Below are positions 36,075 through 44,863 of a stretch of 64,000 nucleotides of DNA, piece after piece. Origin of the DNA: Lactobacillus kimbladii (GTDB taxonomy: Bacteria; Bacillota; Bacilli; Lactobacillales; Lactobacillaceae); NCBI RefSeq assembly GCF_014323605.1, contig NZ_SCMB01000001.1:1-64000 (forward strand), written 5' to 3'. The notes beneath the pieces were generated by a model. It worked only from the letters and a program-made list of their open reading frames with translations, did not search any database and was not told where the DNA came from. Numbering within the stretch: the stretch's first letter is position 1; each line of letters opens with the position of its first letter. The translations under genes were made by a program, and so were the position numbers.

Positions 36075-36935
36075 CTACCGCTTCCATTGTAAAGCAAGAA
36101 AATCGAGTAAATTGCGAAAACTAACATTGCTGTATTGCATTTTGTCAATTTCAAGCAAATACTTTAACATTCTTGCCCCGTTTTTTTGATTATTGCTTTT
36201 TAATTCTGCTTGAGCCCATTTTTTAAGTAAAAAAAGAATATAATTTTGCTCACTTTTGTTTTTAGCCATTTCCGCTAACTGATGTGCACTAACAAGTGAC
36301 AGTGAGTTATGCTCAAGCATTTCTTGGTAAAAATATTTGGTTTCTTTATCTAATTTAGCTGTATCTACCAATGAGTCAACTTCACTCGGACTAAAACCAT
36401 TTGCCAGTAATTCTTCACTCTTATCATGTTTTTTTTGATTGAGCGTGAAATTAATAATTTGAGTACGTGAACGAATAGTTGGCAAAATTTGATCGGTATT
36501 ATTTGTGATTAAAATAGTAACAACAGGAGCAATAGGTTCTTCTAATAAATTAAGTAAAGCATTAGCAGCAGGCAAAGTTAACTTCTGCGCTTCATTAATA
36601 AAAAAGAAACGTACACTGCTTTGAACCGGACTTTTAGCTAGTTCTTCCTTCAAAACACGAACTTGATCAATTCCCAAATTTTGCTTGCCTTCAGGCTCTA
36701 CCATTAGTACATCAGGGTGATTGCCTGAAATAATTTGCCTGCAATTCTGACACGTACCATCCGGTTTTTCAGTACCGCTACAATTAAAGAGACAAGCTAA
36801 CCAATATGCTGTATTTAATGCCTGAACTTCATTGGCATCAACAAATAAGTAGCTATGAGCCAATTTTTTTTGCTCAAAAGCTTGCCGCAAAAGTTCAGAC
36901 TGCTTCTTGCCCCTTTCTTGAATATTGACAAACAT
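36075..36935 (-). CDS. holB: DNA polymerase III subunit delta'
   Basis: Clamp-loader subunit, 286 aa. AAA+ fold with a degenerate nucleotide site: no Walker A lysine motif is present, as expected for delta'. Zinc ligands CLFNCSGTEKPDGTCQNC near residues 50-67, INEAQKLTLPAANALLNLLEEP near 108-129, and the SRTQII arginine-finger motif near 155. Its ATG overlaps the darA stop (TGATG). Part of the tmk-darA-holB-yabA-rsmI string. Confidence 0.93.
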   Translation of the reverse strand: MFVNIQERGKKQSELLRQAFEQKKLAHSYLFVDANEVQALNTAYWLACLFNCSGTEKPDGTCQNCRQIISGNHPDVLMVEPEGKQNLGIDQVRVLKEELAKSPVQSSVRFFFINEAQKLTLPAANALLNLLEEPIAPVVTILITNNTDQILPTIRSRTQIINFTLNQKKHDKSEELLANGFSPSEVDSLVDTAKLDKETKYFYQEMLEHNSLSLVSAHQLAEMAKNKSEQNYILFLLKKWAQAELKSNNQKNGARMLKYLLEIDKMQYSNVSFRNLLDFLALQWKR

Positions 36936-37258
36936 CAGAATTGCTTGAATTCTTCAACAGGCAAAACAAAACAAGTGGCTCCCCCAACTGTAATTTTTAC
37001 TGGCTGGCTACTCATTTCAAAACCTGTCATCACCAAATTAGGATTCATATATTCTTCACGAGATTTGGACTCTTCCTTAATGATGCGCAAAACCTGCTTA
37101 ACATGTTTATCATCTATTCCGATAAGAAAAGTAGTATTACCTTCACTTAAAAATCCTCCGGTCGTAGCAAGCTTAGTCGCACGAATGCTTTCCTTGACAA
37201 AGGTACGCTGCAGCCTATTAGCATCTTCTTTTTGAACAATTGCAACTATTAACTTCAT
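36935..37258 (-). CDS. darA: Cyclic di-AMP receptor protein (DarA/PstA, YaaQ family)
   Basis: 107-residue PII-like trimeric protein that binds c-di-AMP. Sequence marks: MKLIVAIVQKEDANRL, ATTGGFLSEGNTTFLIGID (about 31-49, the nucleotide-binding T-loop base) and GGATCFVLPVEEF at the end. The output of the sensor is not known in detail. Between tmk and holB, the same position as in B. subtilis (yaaQ). Confidence 0.92.
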   Translation of the reverse strand: MKLIVAIVQKEDANRLQRTFVKESIRATKLATTGGFLSEGNTTFLIGIDDKHVKQVLRIIKEESKSREEYMNPNLVMTGFEMSSQPVKITVGGATCFVLPVEEFKQF

Positions 37259-37263
37259 TTTAA

Positions 37264-37911
37264 TCAGTCCTTTAATAAATCTGCTGGTAATTGGTTTGCA
37301 ATTATTTTAACACAATCTTCTACTACTAAATTAAAGGGTTTATTTGCATCAACTACCTTTATTCTTTCAGGATGAGCCTTAATTACTTTTTGATAACCCT
37401 GGTAAACTTTTTGATGAAAATTTAATTTTTCCTGTTCCAAGCGATCTTCTTTGCCGGCACGTTCCTTTGCAATTCTGGTTAATCCAACTTGCGGCTTAAC
37501 ATCCAGAAAAATAGTTAGATCAGGCTCAATTTTACTTGTAGCAAAATCATTAATCTGTTTTACTGCAGCAATACTTAATTCTCGTCCTGCTCCTTGATAG
37601 GCCAATGAACTATCAACAAAACGATCTGAAAAAACTATTTTTCCTGCTTTAAGTGCGGGCATAACCGTTTCAAACATATGCTGACTACGAGAAGCCGCAT
37701 AAAGTAAAGCTTCAGTTTTCGCAGACATTTCTTCATTAACCGGGTCCAAAATTAATTGACGGATTTTCTCAGCAATTTTTGAACCTCCCGGTTCCCGGGT
37801 TACTAGATATTGTGTCTTAAGTCTAGGCCCAATTTCTGCCACAACTTGTTTTAAAACTGTACTTTTTCCAGACCCATCCGGACCTTCAAAACTGATAAAA
37901 TAACTCTTCAT
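37264..37911 (-). CDS. tmk: Thymidylate kinase
   Basis: Phosphorylates dTMP to dTDP for DNA synthesis. P-loop [13 protein letters not shown] near residues 6-18, [16 protein letters not shown] (DR/E-rich dTMP loop), the [16 protein letters not shown] signature and a LID region [12 protein letters not shown] chose ATG 37911 (215 aa), which has GGAG 6 nt upstream; an ATG at 37923 would add MESF. Confidence 0.95.
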   Translation of the reverse strand: MKSYFISFEGPDGSGKSTVLKQVVAEIGPRLKTQYLVTREPGGSKIAEKIRQLILDPVNEEMSAKTEALLYAASRSQHMFETVMPALKAGKIVFSDRFVDSSLAYQGAGRELSIAAVKQINDFATSKIEPDLTIFLDVKPQVGLTRIAKERAGKEDRLEQEKLNFHQKVYQGYQKVIKAHPERIKVVDANKPFNLVVEDCVKIIANQLPADLLKD

Positions 37912-37984
37912 AAAACTCTCCATGCTTCTATTTTACAAGAGTTCTTTTTATATGAACACCCCAACGTACTTTTAATTTTTTATC

Positions 37985-38014
37985 AAAATAAAAAGCCCTT
38001 TTGAAAAAGGACTT
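37985..38014 (-). terminator. Terminator after yaaL
   Basis: AAAGTCCTTTTT and AAAAGGGCTTTTTATTTTG (- strand) form an A/U-rich stem with one mismatch and a T tail. It begins within a base or two of the yaaL stop. Confidence 0.65.
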
Positions 38015-38244
38015 TAGTCAGAAATTGCATTGGTAAAACCACTAAATCTTGTATGACGATGTCGTGCTTCATCATATAAAAATGAATACTTGGCTCTTAA
38101 AATTTTACCTGTTACTACATTATCTTCAGACATATCAAGCGTTGTCGGATCAAGATTTTTTTGAACAGCAATCTGTTCCTGTAAGTTTTCAATAGTGGTT
38201 ATGAGCCACTCATCACCCATATTTTTAATTTTGTTACGTGCCAT
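38014..38244 (-). CDS. yaaL: YaaL family protein (DUF2508)
   Basis: 76-residue acidic/helical protein with no known activity. DEWLITTIENLQEQI and AKYSFLYDEARHRHTRFSGF match the YaaL/DUF2508 family, normally encoded after recR in Firmicutes. Its ATG overlaps the recR stop by one base (TAATG), so it is translated with recR. A link to recombination or replication is implied by context only. Confidence 0.85.
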   Translation of the reverse strand: MARNKIKNMGDEWLITTIENLQEQIAVQKNLDPTTLDMSEDNVVTGKILRAKYSFLYDEARHRHTRFSGFTNAISD

Positions 38245-38843
38245 TAGATTGAAGTTCTCCCTTGTACTGCTCGTTTCAAAGTAATTGAATTAGCGTATTC
38301 AATATCGCTCCCAACGGCCAAACCTGCAGCAAGCCTTGTTACCTTAATTCCGGACGGCTTGATCAGCTTACTGATATACATAGCCGTTGATTCTCCTTCT
38401 GGAGTTGAATTTAATGCCAAAATAACCTCTTTTACGCGATCCTGCTTTTGCAGACGAACTATTAATGACTTAATATTAATTTCTTCTGGGCCAATACCAT
38501 CCATTGGGGACAAAACTCCGTGCAAAACGTGATATAGCCCATTATATTCACCCATATCTTCAAAAGCCATCACATCTTTTGGCTGCTCAACTACCATAAT
38601 GGTCGATTGATCACGTTCAGGATTACTGCATATAGTACACGGATCCTTTTCTGTAATGTTGCCACAAATAGAGCAACGATGAAGCTTTTCTTTTACCTCT
38701 TTTAGTGCAGTACTAAAACTATGAACGTCTTCATCTGGCATATCTAAAGTATAAAATGCAAGCCTTGTAGCTGTTTTTTCACCAATACCAGGTAATTTCA
38801 TGTAAGAATCAATTAAATGCGCAATTGGTGCTGGATACTGCAA
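38244..38843 (-). CDS. recR: Recombination mediator RecR
   Basis: Loads RecA with RecO/RecF at gaps. 199 aa: helix-hairpin-helix [16 protein letters not shown] near 17-32, zinc finger [16 protein letters not shown] near 57-72, Toprim domain with [13 protein letters not shown] near 83-95, and a Walker-B-like C-terminal segment. The start codon is TTG at 38843, directly after the ebfC stop. Confidence 0.96.
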   Translation of the reverse strand: MQYPAPIAHLIDSYMKLPGIGEKTATRLAFYTLDMPDEDVHSFSTALKEVKEKLHRCSICGNITEKDPCTICSNPERDQSTIMVVEQPKDVMAFEDMGEYNGLYHVLHGVLSPMDGIGPEEINIKSLIVRLQKQDRVKEVILALNSTPEGESTAMYISKLIKPSGIKVTRLAAGLAVGSDIEYANSITLKRAVQGRTSI

Positions 38844-39173
38844 TTAAATCATGCCCTTCGTATATTTGCCTAAACTTTGCTGGGTAGCTTGGTCAATTTC
38901 CTCTAATCCTTTATTAACCGCATCAATAATCAAATCTTGCAACATGTCAGGATCGTCAGGGTCAATCGCCTCTTTATTAATGGTAATATTTTTCATTTTG
39001 CGATCTCCGCTAAAAGTAGCTACAACCAAATCATCTGCTGACTTGCCTACAAATTCCTGTGCAGTAATATTTTGTTGCTCTTGCGCCATTTGCTCTTGCA
39101 ACTTCTTAGCCTGCTTCATCATTTGTTGCATATTCATGCCGCCCATAGCACCAAAATTAGGTCTTTTACTCAT
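38844..39173 (-). CDS. ebfC: YbaB/EbfC family nucleoid-associated protein
   Basis: 109-residue DNA-binding protein that dimerises to form tweezers. N-terminal Met/Gln-rich helix (MQQMMKQAKKLQEQMAQEQ) and the core FVGKSADDLVVATFSGDRKM. Encoded between dnaX and recR, the usual order. ATG start with AAAGGAG upstream. Confidence 0.93.
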   Translation of the reverse strand: MSKRPNFGAMGGMNMQQMMKQAKKLQEQMAQEQQNITAQEFVGKSADDLVVATFSGDRKMKNITINKEAIDPDDPDMLQDLIIDAVNKGLEEIDQATQQSLGKYTKGMI

Positions 39174-39193
39174 ATTTTTTTCTCCTTTAAATT

Positions 39194-40999
39194 TTAGTCT
39201 TTAACATTTACTGTGTCACCAAATAGCTCTTTAGCTTTTTCTACAACCTGATTGCTTGACTCGTCTTGTTCTGAACTTGAATCTGATTGCTTTTGCTTAT
39301 TAAGTAGTTCTTTACCATGCTTTTGCAAAAATTCTGCACGAACTGTAGACCAGTCTTCATCAGGTACCAGCACTATTTCATAATTATGCTTAGTAAATTT
39401 AACAATTTCATCTGTCAATACATCTAACAAATTACCATCTGCGCTGGCTTTTTCAAACCAAAGAGTATATTTGCATTTCATTACTACCTGATCTGAACTG
39501 GCTGCAACAGGTTCTAGCACATCTAACAAAGCACGTTGTGATACTCCTAAAACTGATTGCAGATCAGGCCAAACATTTTTGATAGCTACAAGATCATCCT
39601 TAGTGGCATTTTCTAAGACATGATAAACCTGTTTCCGATTTTGCTCATTAGCCTTTTTTCTACTTCTGACTGTTTTTTTAGGTTTGGGAGCAGTTTTTGC
39701 TTTGGAATTTTTACTTTTATTAGTATCAATTCGATCAGAAACGGCACTATCAAGATGAAAAATCTTATCGCTATTTTGAGTTTGTTTTTTGCTTAAATTA
39801 GAAACTTTTTTAGTTAAGTTTGCAACCTGCTTTTTTAATGCCTCTAATTCACTAGTCAAATCAGTATTTGCATTCTTTTGACTTTCCGAATAGGCCAAAA
39901 CATTTTCAGAACTAACTTTGCTATTTTGTTTGCCAGCACATTCCACTAAAAACACCTCTAGTGGAATCTGCTGCTGATTAGTATAGCGTAAATCATTCAA
40001 TGCAGTGTTAGCGGATGCAATCAGTTGAAAATAGCGGTCAGGATCAACTTCTTTAATTTGTTCAACAAAATCAACGCTTAAAAAGAAGTTTTGGTTGCTG
40101 TCGTTAGTTTTGACAGCCATTAATGCATTAGTCGCCATTTCAATGAGCTCATCTAAAATGTTTTTTGAACTGGCACCATTTTCAAGTTCTGTCTGCGCCA
40201 AAGACAATGCTTCAGTTGTATCATTATTTAAAATTGCTAATAAAATCTGTTCGATCTTTTCTTTATCAGCAAAACCTGTTATTTCAAGAGCCGCATCATA
40301 TTCAACTTTGTTTTTATCAAAACTTAAAAGTTGGTCTAAGATGCTTAAGGCATCCCTCATACCACCGTCAGCTACTTGAGCAATTACGGCTAAGGCTTTT
40401 TCATCATAACTGATTTTTTCTTGCTCAAGAATATACTTCATTCTTTGTTCAAGGTCAGCCTGAGTTATACGCTTAAAATTATAACGCTGAGTCCTTGATA
40501 TGATAGTCGCTGGCACTTTTTGCAATTCCGTAGTGGCCAGGATGAAAACGACATGTTCCGGTGGCTCTTCAAGAGTTTTAAGTAAAGCATTAAAAGCACC
40601 CATAGACAACATGTGGACCTCATCTATGATATAAACTTTATATTTGCCCTGAGTTGGGGCATACTTAACTTTATCTCTAATATCACGTATTTCATCAACG
40701 CCATTGTTAGAAGCCGCATCGATCTCAATAATGTCTGCCATCGCGCCTTTATCTGCTGCTTTGCAATTCGCGCATCCGTTACAAGGCTCGCCGTCTTTAA
40801 GATTTGTACAATTTAACGCCTTAGCCAAAATTTTTGCACATGAAGTTTTCCCAGTACCACGTGGTCCAGCAAACAAAAAAGCATGGGAGATTGTACCTCG
40901 CTTAATTGCATTTTTCAAAGTATCCGTAATATCATCTTGACCAATCACACTGTCAAAAGTGCGGGGTCTCCATTTGCGGTATAACGCTTGATAAGCCAT
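39194..40999 (-). CDS. dnaX: DNA polymerase III subunits gamma/tau
   Basis: Motor subunit of the clamp loader. 601 aa: Walker A GPRGTGKTSCAK near 45-56, zinc CTNLKDGEPCNGCANC near 64-79, IIDEVHMLS near 118, and SRTQRYNFKRI near 168. A charged Lys/Ser-rich linker (about 370-460) precedes the tau C-terminal domain that binds the polymerase. I saw no obvious slippery A-run frameshift site in the linker, though it is A-rich. The ribosome site AGGGAAG sits just after the SRP RNA terminator, only about 20 nt from that hairpin. Confidence 0.95.
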   Translation of the reverse strand: MAYQALYRKWRPRTFDSVIGQDDITDTLKNAIKRGTISHAFLFAGPRGTGKTSCAKILAKALNCTNLKDGEPCNGCANCKAADKGAMADIIEIDAASNNGVDEIRDIRDKVKYAPTQGKYKVYIIDEVHMLSMGAFNALLKTLEEPPEHVVFILATTELQKVPATIISRTQRYNFKRITQADLEQRMKYILEQEKISYDEKALAVIAQVADGGMRDALSILDQLLSFDKNKVEYDAALEITGFADKEKIEQILLAILNNDTTEALSLAQTELENGASSKNILDELIEMATNALMAVKTNDSNQNFFLSVDFVEQIKEVDPDRYFQLIASANTALNDLRYTNQQQIPLEVFLVECAGKQNSKVSSENVLAYSESQKNANTDLTSELEALKKQVANLTKKVSNLSKKQTQNSDKIFHLDSAVSDRIDTNKSKNSKAKTAPKPKKTVRSRKKANEQNRKQVYHVLENATKDDLVAIKNVWPDLQSVLGVSQRALLDVLEPVAASSDQVVMKCKYTLWFEKASADGNLLDVLTDEIVKFTKHNYEIVLVPDEDWSTVRAEFLQKHGKELLNKQKQSDSSSEQDESSNQVVEKAKELFGDTVNVKD

Positions 41000-41015
41000 T
41001 GATCAGTCTTCCCTA

Positions 41016-41054
41016 GTAAAAAACTCTTAACTCTTTCGCAAGAGTTAAGAGTTT
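41016..41054 (-). terminator. Terminator of the SRP RNA gene, just upstream of dnaX
   Basis: AAACTCTTAACTCTT (41021-41035), four-base loop, AAGAGTTAAGAGTTT (41040-41054): a perfect 15-bp stem. On the - strand it is followed by TTT. It lies 22 nt before the dnaX start codon. Confidence 0.85.
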
Positions 41055-41067
41055 GTAATTGTCTAAT

Positions 41068-41146
41068 AAAAGGCACATGCCCGAGCAACCTTAGTGCTGC
41101 TACCTTCCGGTCCTGACACGCTTTGGAGGTCAAACATTGCCCATAA
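41068..41146 (-). ncRNA. ffs: Signal recognition particle RNA, small bacterial type
   Basis: The - strand carries the diagnostic SRP apical loop GTCAGGACCGGAAGGTAGCAG within a long hairpin whose ends are ATGGGCAATG and CATGTGCC. The GGAA tetraloop and the asymmetric internal loop (AGCAG opposite GTCAGG) bind Ffh. The short form, about 75-80 nt without an Alu domain, is usual in lactobacilli. A likely promoter is TGGAAA, 17 bp, TAATAT (-10 at 41150-41155). Ends are approximate. Position between tadA and dnaX is conserved in Firmicutes. Confidence 0.93.
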
Positions 41147-41178
41147 GATATATTAACGTATTTCAAGGTATTTTTCCA

Positions 41179-41688
41179 CTAATTTGCGAAATTTTTGCCG
41201 GAGTCTTTTTCTGCTTTTTGTTTTTGTCTAATATCTTTAAAAAAGTTTTTTAGCATTTGGCTAGACTCTTCACGGTATAGTCCCCGAATAACGTTAGGAT
41301 GATGATTAAACTTTTCAATATCAAAAAGGTTGACAACGCTACCAGCCGCACCAGCTTTAGGGTCAAGTGCTCCAAAATACAAACTCTTAAGGCGAGAGTT
41401 AATAATCGCACCTGCACACATTGGACAGGGTTCTAGGGTGACAAAAAGACTACAGTCTATTAAACGCCAAGTACCAAGATTATTGCAAGCTTCCCTGATA
41501 GCAATCATTTCAGCATGTTGCGTAGAATCCTGATCCAATTCTCTGCGGTTAAATCCTGTACCTATAACTTGCCCTGCACAATCAACAATTACAGCTCCAA
41601 TTGGAACTTCTCCTAAATCTTGGGCTTTTTTTGCTTGCTGAAAAGCTAATTGCATAAAGTCTTTTTTTTCTGCACTTGAAAATGGCAT
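41179..41688 (-). CDS. tadA: tRNA-specific adenosine deaminase TadA
   Basis: Converts A34 to inosine in tRNA-Arg(ACG). 169 aa with the zinc deaminase motifs HAEMIAIREA (His ligand and catalytic Glu) and PCPMCAGAIINSRL (two Cys ligands). Usual length. Its ATG overlaps the stop of the methyltransferase gene (TAATG), so the two are coupled; the SRP RNA follows. Confidence 0.95.
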   Translation of the reverse strand: MPFSSAEKKDFMQLAFQQAKKAQDLGEVPIGAVIVDCAGQVIGTGFNRRELDQDSTQHAEMIAIREACNNLGTWRLIDCSLFVTLEPCPMCAGAIINSRLKSLYFGALDPKAGAAGSVVNLFDIEKFNHHPNVIRGLYREESSQMLKNFFKDIRQKQKAEKDSGKNFAN

Positions 41689-42308
41689 TAATTATTCACC
41701 GCCTGCAAAACATAGTAACCTTTATCTCTTTTTAAAATGGTACAATTGCCAAAAGTTTTTGTTAATAATTTACGGGCACTCGGCTCACCTTGTTTTTTTT
41801 GAATTACTACTAGTAAAACCCCATCAGTTACTAAATAATTTTTCGCACCAGACAGAATATTGGAAACAACTTTTTTACCAGCTCGAATCGGTGGATTAGT
41901 CAGAATTAAGCCATATTTCTTTGCTGATGCAATATTGCTATAAATATCAGAAGAAAAAATAGCAACATTATCTATATGGTTAAGCTCAGCATTCTTTTTC
42001 GCCAGGTCCAATCCACGTTCATTAACGTCTATCATTTCTACTGTTTGCTTTGGCCAAAATTTAGCTGCAAAAAGACCGATTGGTCCATATCCGGTGCCAA
42101 CATCTAAAATATTGTTTTGAGGAAAATCAACATCAAGCATTTTCTTAATTAAAACACCTGAACCATAATCTACGCGTAATTTCGAAAAAACTCCGGCATC
42201 AGTGGTAAATTTGAGATCAATGCCGTTGACTTGATAATCAATTATATGCTCATCATGCTGAGAAGTGGGGTTCTCAGCAAAATACATTTGGTTTTCTTTT
42301 TCAGTCAT
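41688..42308 (-). CDS. RsmC-like class I SAM-dependent methyltransferase
   Basis: 206 aa. Motif I is LDVGTGYGPIGLFAAK (about 69-84), the acidic motif II EMIDVNERGLDLAK, and motif IV NPPIRAGK, the N-P-P-[FI] signature of N2-guanine methyltransferases of rRNA (RsmC/RlmG type). YbxB-like; the exact target is not determined. Start ATG 42308; an in-frame ATG at 42287 (MYFAEN) is also possible because neither has a strong ribosome site. Confidence 0.85.
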   Translation of the reverse strand: MTEKENQMYFAENPTSQHDEHIIDYQVNGIDLKFTTDAGVFSKLRVDYGSGVLIKKMLDVDFPQNNILDVGTGYGPIGLFAAKFWPKQTVEMIDVNERGLDLAKKNAELNHIDNVAIFSSDIYSNIASAKKYGLILTNPPIRAGKKVVSNILSGAKNYLVTDGVLLVVIQKKQGEPSARKLLTKTFGNCTILKRDKGYYVLQAVNN

Positions 42309-42369
42309 AATTCGCTCATTTCTAAAACCTTATCCAGATAATTTTAACGGACATGTCAATTTTTGCAAA

Positions 42370-42409
42370 TATAAAAAAACTAATTATGTTTAAAAGATGT
42401 TTTCCAACA
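42370..42409 (-). terminator. Terminator after the 42427 exported-protein gene
   Basis: AAACTAATTATGTT (42377-42390) and AACATAATTAGTTT (42396-42409) form a 14-bp stem; the - strand continues TTTTTTTATA. Confidence 0.8.
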
Positions 42410-42426
42410 TAATTAGTTTCTTGGTT

Positions 42427-43197
42427 TTAGTAAATACCGTAAAGCATGCGAAACTTCACATAGTTTTTATATTTTTTAAATTTATCTATTTTAAAGAATA
42501 TATAATGATAGCCGTAACTGGGATCATTTATCTCAACATCACCAAAACGAACTGTATCCATAAAATCAGCTACGGTATCTTTCATAGTATCAGAGGTATC
42601 AATCTTCCAATTCTGATAAAAGTGTTTTTGCTTTTTAGATGCAAGAAAATCTGTTTCGTTACCCTTTTTTAATTTAAAACCACCTTTTGGATCAATAAAG
42701 TCTTTATAAAAAGCTTTAAGTAAAATGTTAGGAGTTAATTTAATTCTTTTGACCTTGATATTCTGCTTTTTCTTAAAAGCTATGCCATGAATTATTGCAT
42801 TATCCCTAGTTTTATAGTGCATGATGAAGTTACCTTTTGAAAAGTCTGCACTAACCGCGTGAGCCTTTAATTGTTTAAATCTCGGATAATATGAAGATTT
42901 AACTGGTTTCATATTTTTAGTGTATTTGGTATATCCACTATGATCGGTGACAACATAGCCATTCATATGAATCCAAGGATTCTTAGCATAGGCTTTTTTA
43001 GAGGCCTTTTTTTGTAATTTATAGCAGTAATCATACTTTTTAGGATGTTTTTTTGGAATTAGATGCTTAAGGCTATGAAAATTGTATTCATTATAGGAAG
43101 CCTTTATTTCAGAACTTTTTGCAGTAAACGGCAAGGCTAGACTGACTAACCCTATAGTTATGTAAGCCAAAATTTTGGCAGGTTTAAGATGTTTCAT
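42427..43197 (-). CDS. Exported protein of unknown function
   Basis: 256 aa with an N-terminal signal peptide: MKHLKPAK, hydrophobic core (ILAYITIGLVSLALPF), cleavage near AKSSE about residue 28. The mature part is very rich in Lys and Tyr (a basic, wall-associating character) with no motif I recognise. RBS TGAGG before ATG. First listed of five adjacent genes for secreted envelope proteins; its own terminator suggests a separate transcript. Function unknown. Confidence 0.75.
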   Translation of the reverse strand: MKHLKPAKILAYITIGLVSLALPFTAKSSEIKASYNEYNFHSLKHLIPKKHPKKYDYCYKLQKKASKKAYAKNPWIHMNGYVVTDHSGYTKYTKNMKPVKSSYYPRFKQLKAHAVSADFSKGNFIMHYKTRDNAIIHGIAFKKKQNIKVKRIKLTPNILLKAFYKDFIDPKGGFKLKKGNETDFLASKKQKHFYQNWKIDTSDTMKDTVADFMDTVRFGDVEINDPSYGYHYIFFKIDKFKKYKNYVKFRMLYGIY

Positions 43198-43303
43198 TTT
43201 TACCTCAAAGGACGTTTAAAATTATTTAATCAAATCGCTTATTAAATCACTTGTCGTATTTCATTGTTATCAGGCAACCTTTGACGAGTCTACATTTTTT
43301 TAC

Positions 43304-44251
43304 TTAATATGTAACTCCAACGGATGAATAAATTTGATCGCTGTTGTTATCTACTACTGCACCAAGTCCAATTGTCTTATCCTTAGGATTAAGCAGAATG
43401 TCACGGTGGCCCCAATTGGATGCAGCGTCATCATAAATATATTCATAAACCATGTTATCAGCTACTAAAGCACTAGTGCCACCATGTGGGGCCTCAACAA
43501 GCTGGTTGCTTGAATGATCCATTGTCCAACCCCAAGGAAACATCGCTAGACATTCAGAGGTACTGTTACGACTAATTCCGGCCTTATCAAAGAAGTCATT
43601 TAAGATAAATTTTCCATTCGCATCCACATGAGCAAAATTATTAGGCAGTAGTTTGGTCCTTTCCTGTACAACTTCATCTAAACGAGAATCTTCTGTTACT
43701 GTATTTAACCCCCGTTTTGTTCTTTCATTATTTAATTCTTTTAAAAACTCTTGCCTAAATTCACCAATTGAAAAATCAGCAATTGTAGAATTATTTTGTG
43801 CAGGTTGTGTTGTGCCTGTATTAGCTGAACTTACTGGTTTATTAGTATCTACTGGATTGGTAGAATTACCTGAATTAGATTGAGTAGGTTGATTTACAGG
43901 CTGTTTTTGTGGCTTTTTAACCTTTGACTTAATATTTGCAACATCTTTTACCAGGACAAATCTATTTTTAGTTACCAGATAAAACTTTTTTCCTTTTATT
44001 TTTTTGGCTTTTTTAACAACCGTTAGCTTCTTGCCCTTTTTCAAAATCTTTTTCTTTAACTTCTTGCCTTTTTTATTATAGTAATATGTTCTTTTTTTGA
44101 CTTTTACCCTTTTAACAGCTGGTGCTTTCAAAACCACCCTGCTGGAAACTTTCTTAGCTTCTGTGATCGTTGAGCCAAAAGACAAACCGCTTGCTATGCT
44201 TGTAAAAGTTAATAGTACTGCGACAGTTTTACGATAATTAAATTTTTTCAT
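43304..44251 (-). CDS. Secreted CAP (SCP/PR1) domain protein with SLAP-like wall-binding segment
   Basis: 315 aa. Signal peptide (MKKFNYRKTVAVLLTFTSIA, cleavage near ITEAKK). Residues about 35-110 are Lys/Tyr/Val-rich and resemble a SLAP-type (bacterial surface-layer) wall-binding unit: KRTYYYNKKGKKLKKK, LKKGKKLTVVKKA. A Pro/Gln/Asn/Thr linker follows (about 112-158). The C-terminal CAP domain has LNNERTKRGLNTV, FAHVD, SECLAM and NWGHRDILLNP. CAP proteins of this type are secreted; the activity is not defined. RBS AAAGGAG. Confidence 0.85.
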   Translation of the reverse strand: MKKFNYRKTVAVLLTFTSIASGLSFGSTITEAKKVSSRVVLKAPAVKRVKVKKRTYYYNKKGKKLKKKILKKGKKLTVVKKAKKIKGKKFYLVTKNRFVLVKDVANIKSKVKKPQKQPVNQPTQSNSGNSTNPVDTNKPVSSANTGTTQPAQNNSTIADFSIGEFRQEFLKELNNERTKRGLNTVTEDSRLDEVVQERTKLLPNNFAHVDANGKFILNDFFDKAGISRNSTSECLAMFPWGWTMDHSSNQLVEAPHGGTSALVADNMVYEYIYDDAASNWGHRDILLNPKDKTIGLGAVVDNNSDQIYSSVGVTY

Positions 44252-44262
44252 TGTTTTCTCCT

Positions 44263-44832
44263 TTATTTAATAATAACTCTTAGTCCAGTTGGTGCTTTTT
44301 GATAGAACCAATTTGCATCGCTTGTGCTTAAATGAATACAACCATGAGAGGTTGGCTTTTTACCTAATTTGTTAGCTACCTTTTTAATTAATTTATGATG
44401 AATATTCCGCGGATTTTCATGAAAAAGATATAAACCGCCTTGCAGCCAGCCTACCGCAAATCTTGCACCCATTTTCTCACTGGCAGAATAAAACCACGGT
44501 GCCCGATAAGTATTAATACGAAAATGTCCCTTAGGTGTTGAGTTATCTGTTCCAGTTGAAACATAAAATTCGTATCTGGTTTTGCGACCACGGATCAAAT
44601 ACGCGCGCTGCTTTTTTAATGAAACTACTATCTTATCTTTTTTAGCGCTCACCCCATGAGGATATGGTTTAATTTCAGAAGATTTAGTATAACTAATCGG
44701 TTTACGCATATATTCCTGTGGAATTTCACTAACGGATTTTGCAAAGATTTTCTTTTGCCCAAAATTTAATATGAATCCGCCAACAATAATTAAAAAGCTA
44801 ACTATTACAAATTTATTCTTTTTTATTTTCAC
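44263..44832 (-). CDS. L,D-transpeptidase (YkuD domain)
   Basis: 189 aa with one N-terminal hydrophobic signal/anchor (KNKFVIVSFLIIVGGFILNFG). The YkuD catalytic motif is HGCIHLSTSDANW (His163, nucleophile Cys165), with the second conserved His in YLFHENPRNIHH. YkuD enzymes form 3-3 peptidoglycan cross-links or attach proteins to tetrapeptide stems. In many homologues the motif reads HGCIRL; here it is HGCIHL. GTG start with AAGGTGAG. Between the CAP protein and the D,D-carboxypeptidase, which makes L,D-transpeptidase substrate. Confidence 0.9.
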   Translation of the reverse strand: MKIKKNKFVIVSFLIIVGGFILNFGQKKIFAKSVSEIPQEYMRKPISYTKSSEIKPYPHGVSAKKDKIVVSLKKQRAYLIRGRKTRYEFYVSTGTDNSTPKGHFRINTYRAPWFYSASEKMGARFAVGWLQGGLYLFHENPRNIHHKLIKKVANKLGKKPTSHGCIHLSTSDANWFYQKAPTGLRVIIK

Positions 44833-44863
44833 TATCCATTACTCACCTTCTTTAATATGTCGA

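Noticed and set aside
38851-39204. 117-codon + strand frame opposite ebfC
   Set aside because: Cys/Ile/Ser-rich composition is the usual reverse-frame artefact of a Gln/Met/Lys-rich gene.
39660-39730. Programmed frameshift in the A-rich linker of dnaX
   Set aside because: No run of six or more A preceding a stem-loop of the E. coli type was clear; gamma production cannot be claimed.
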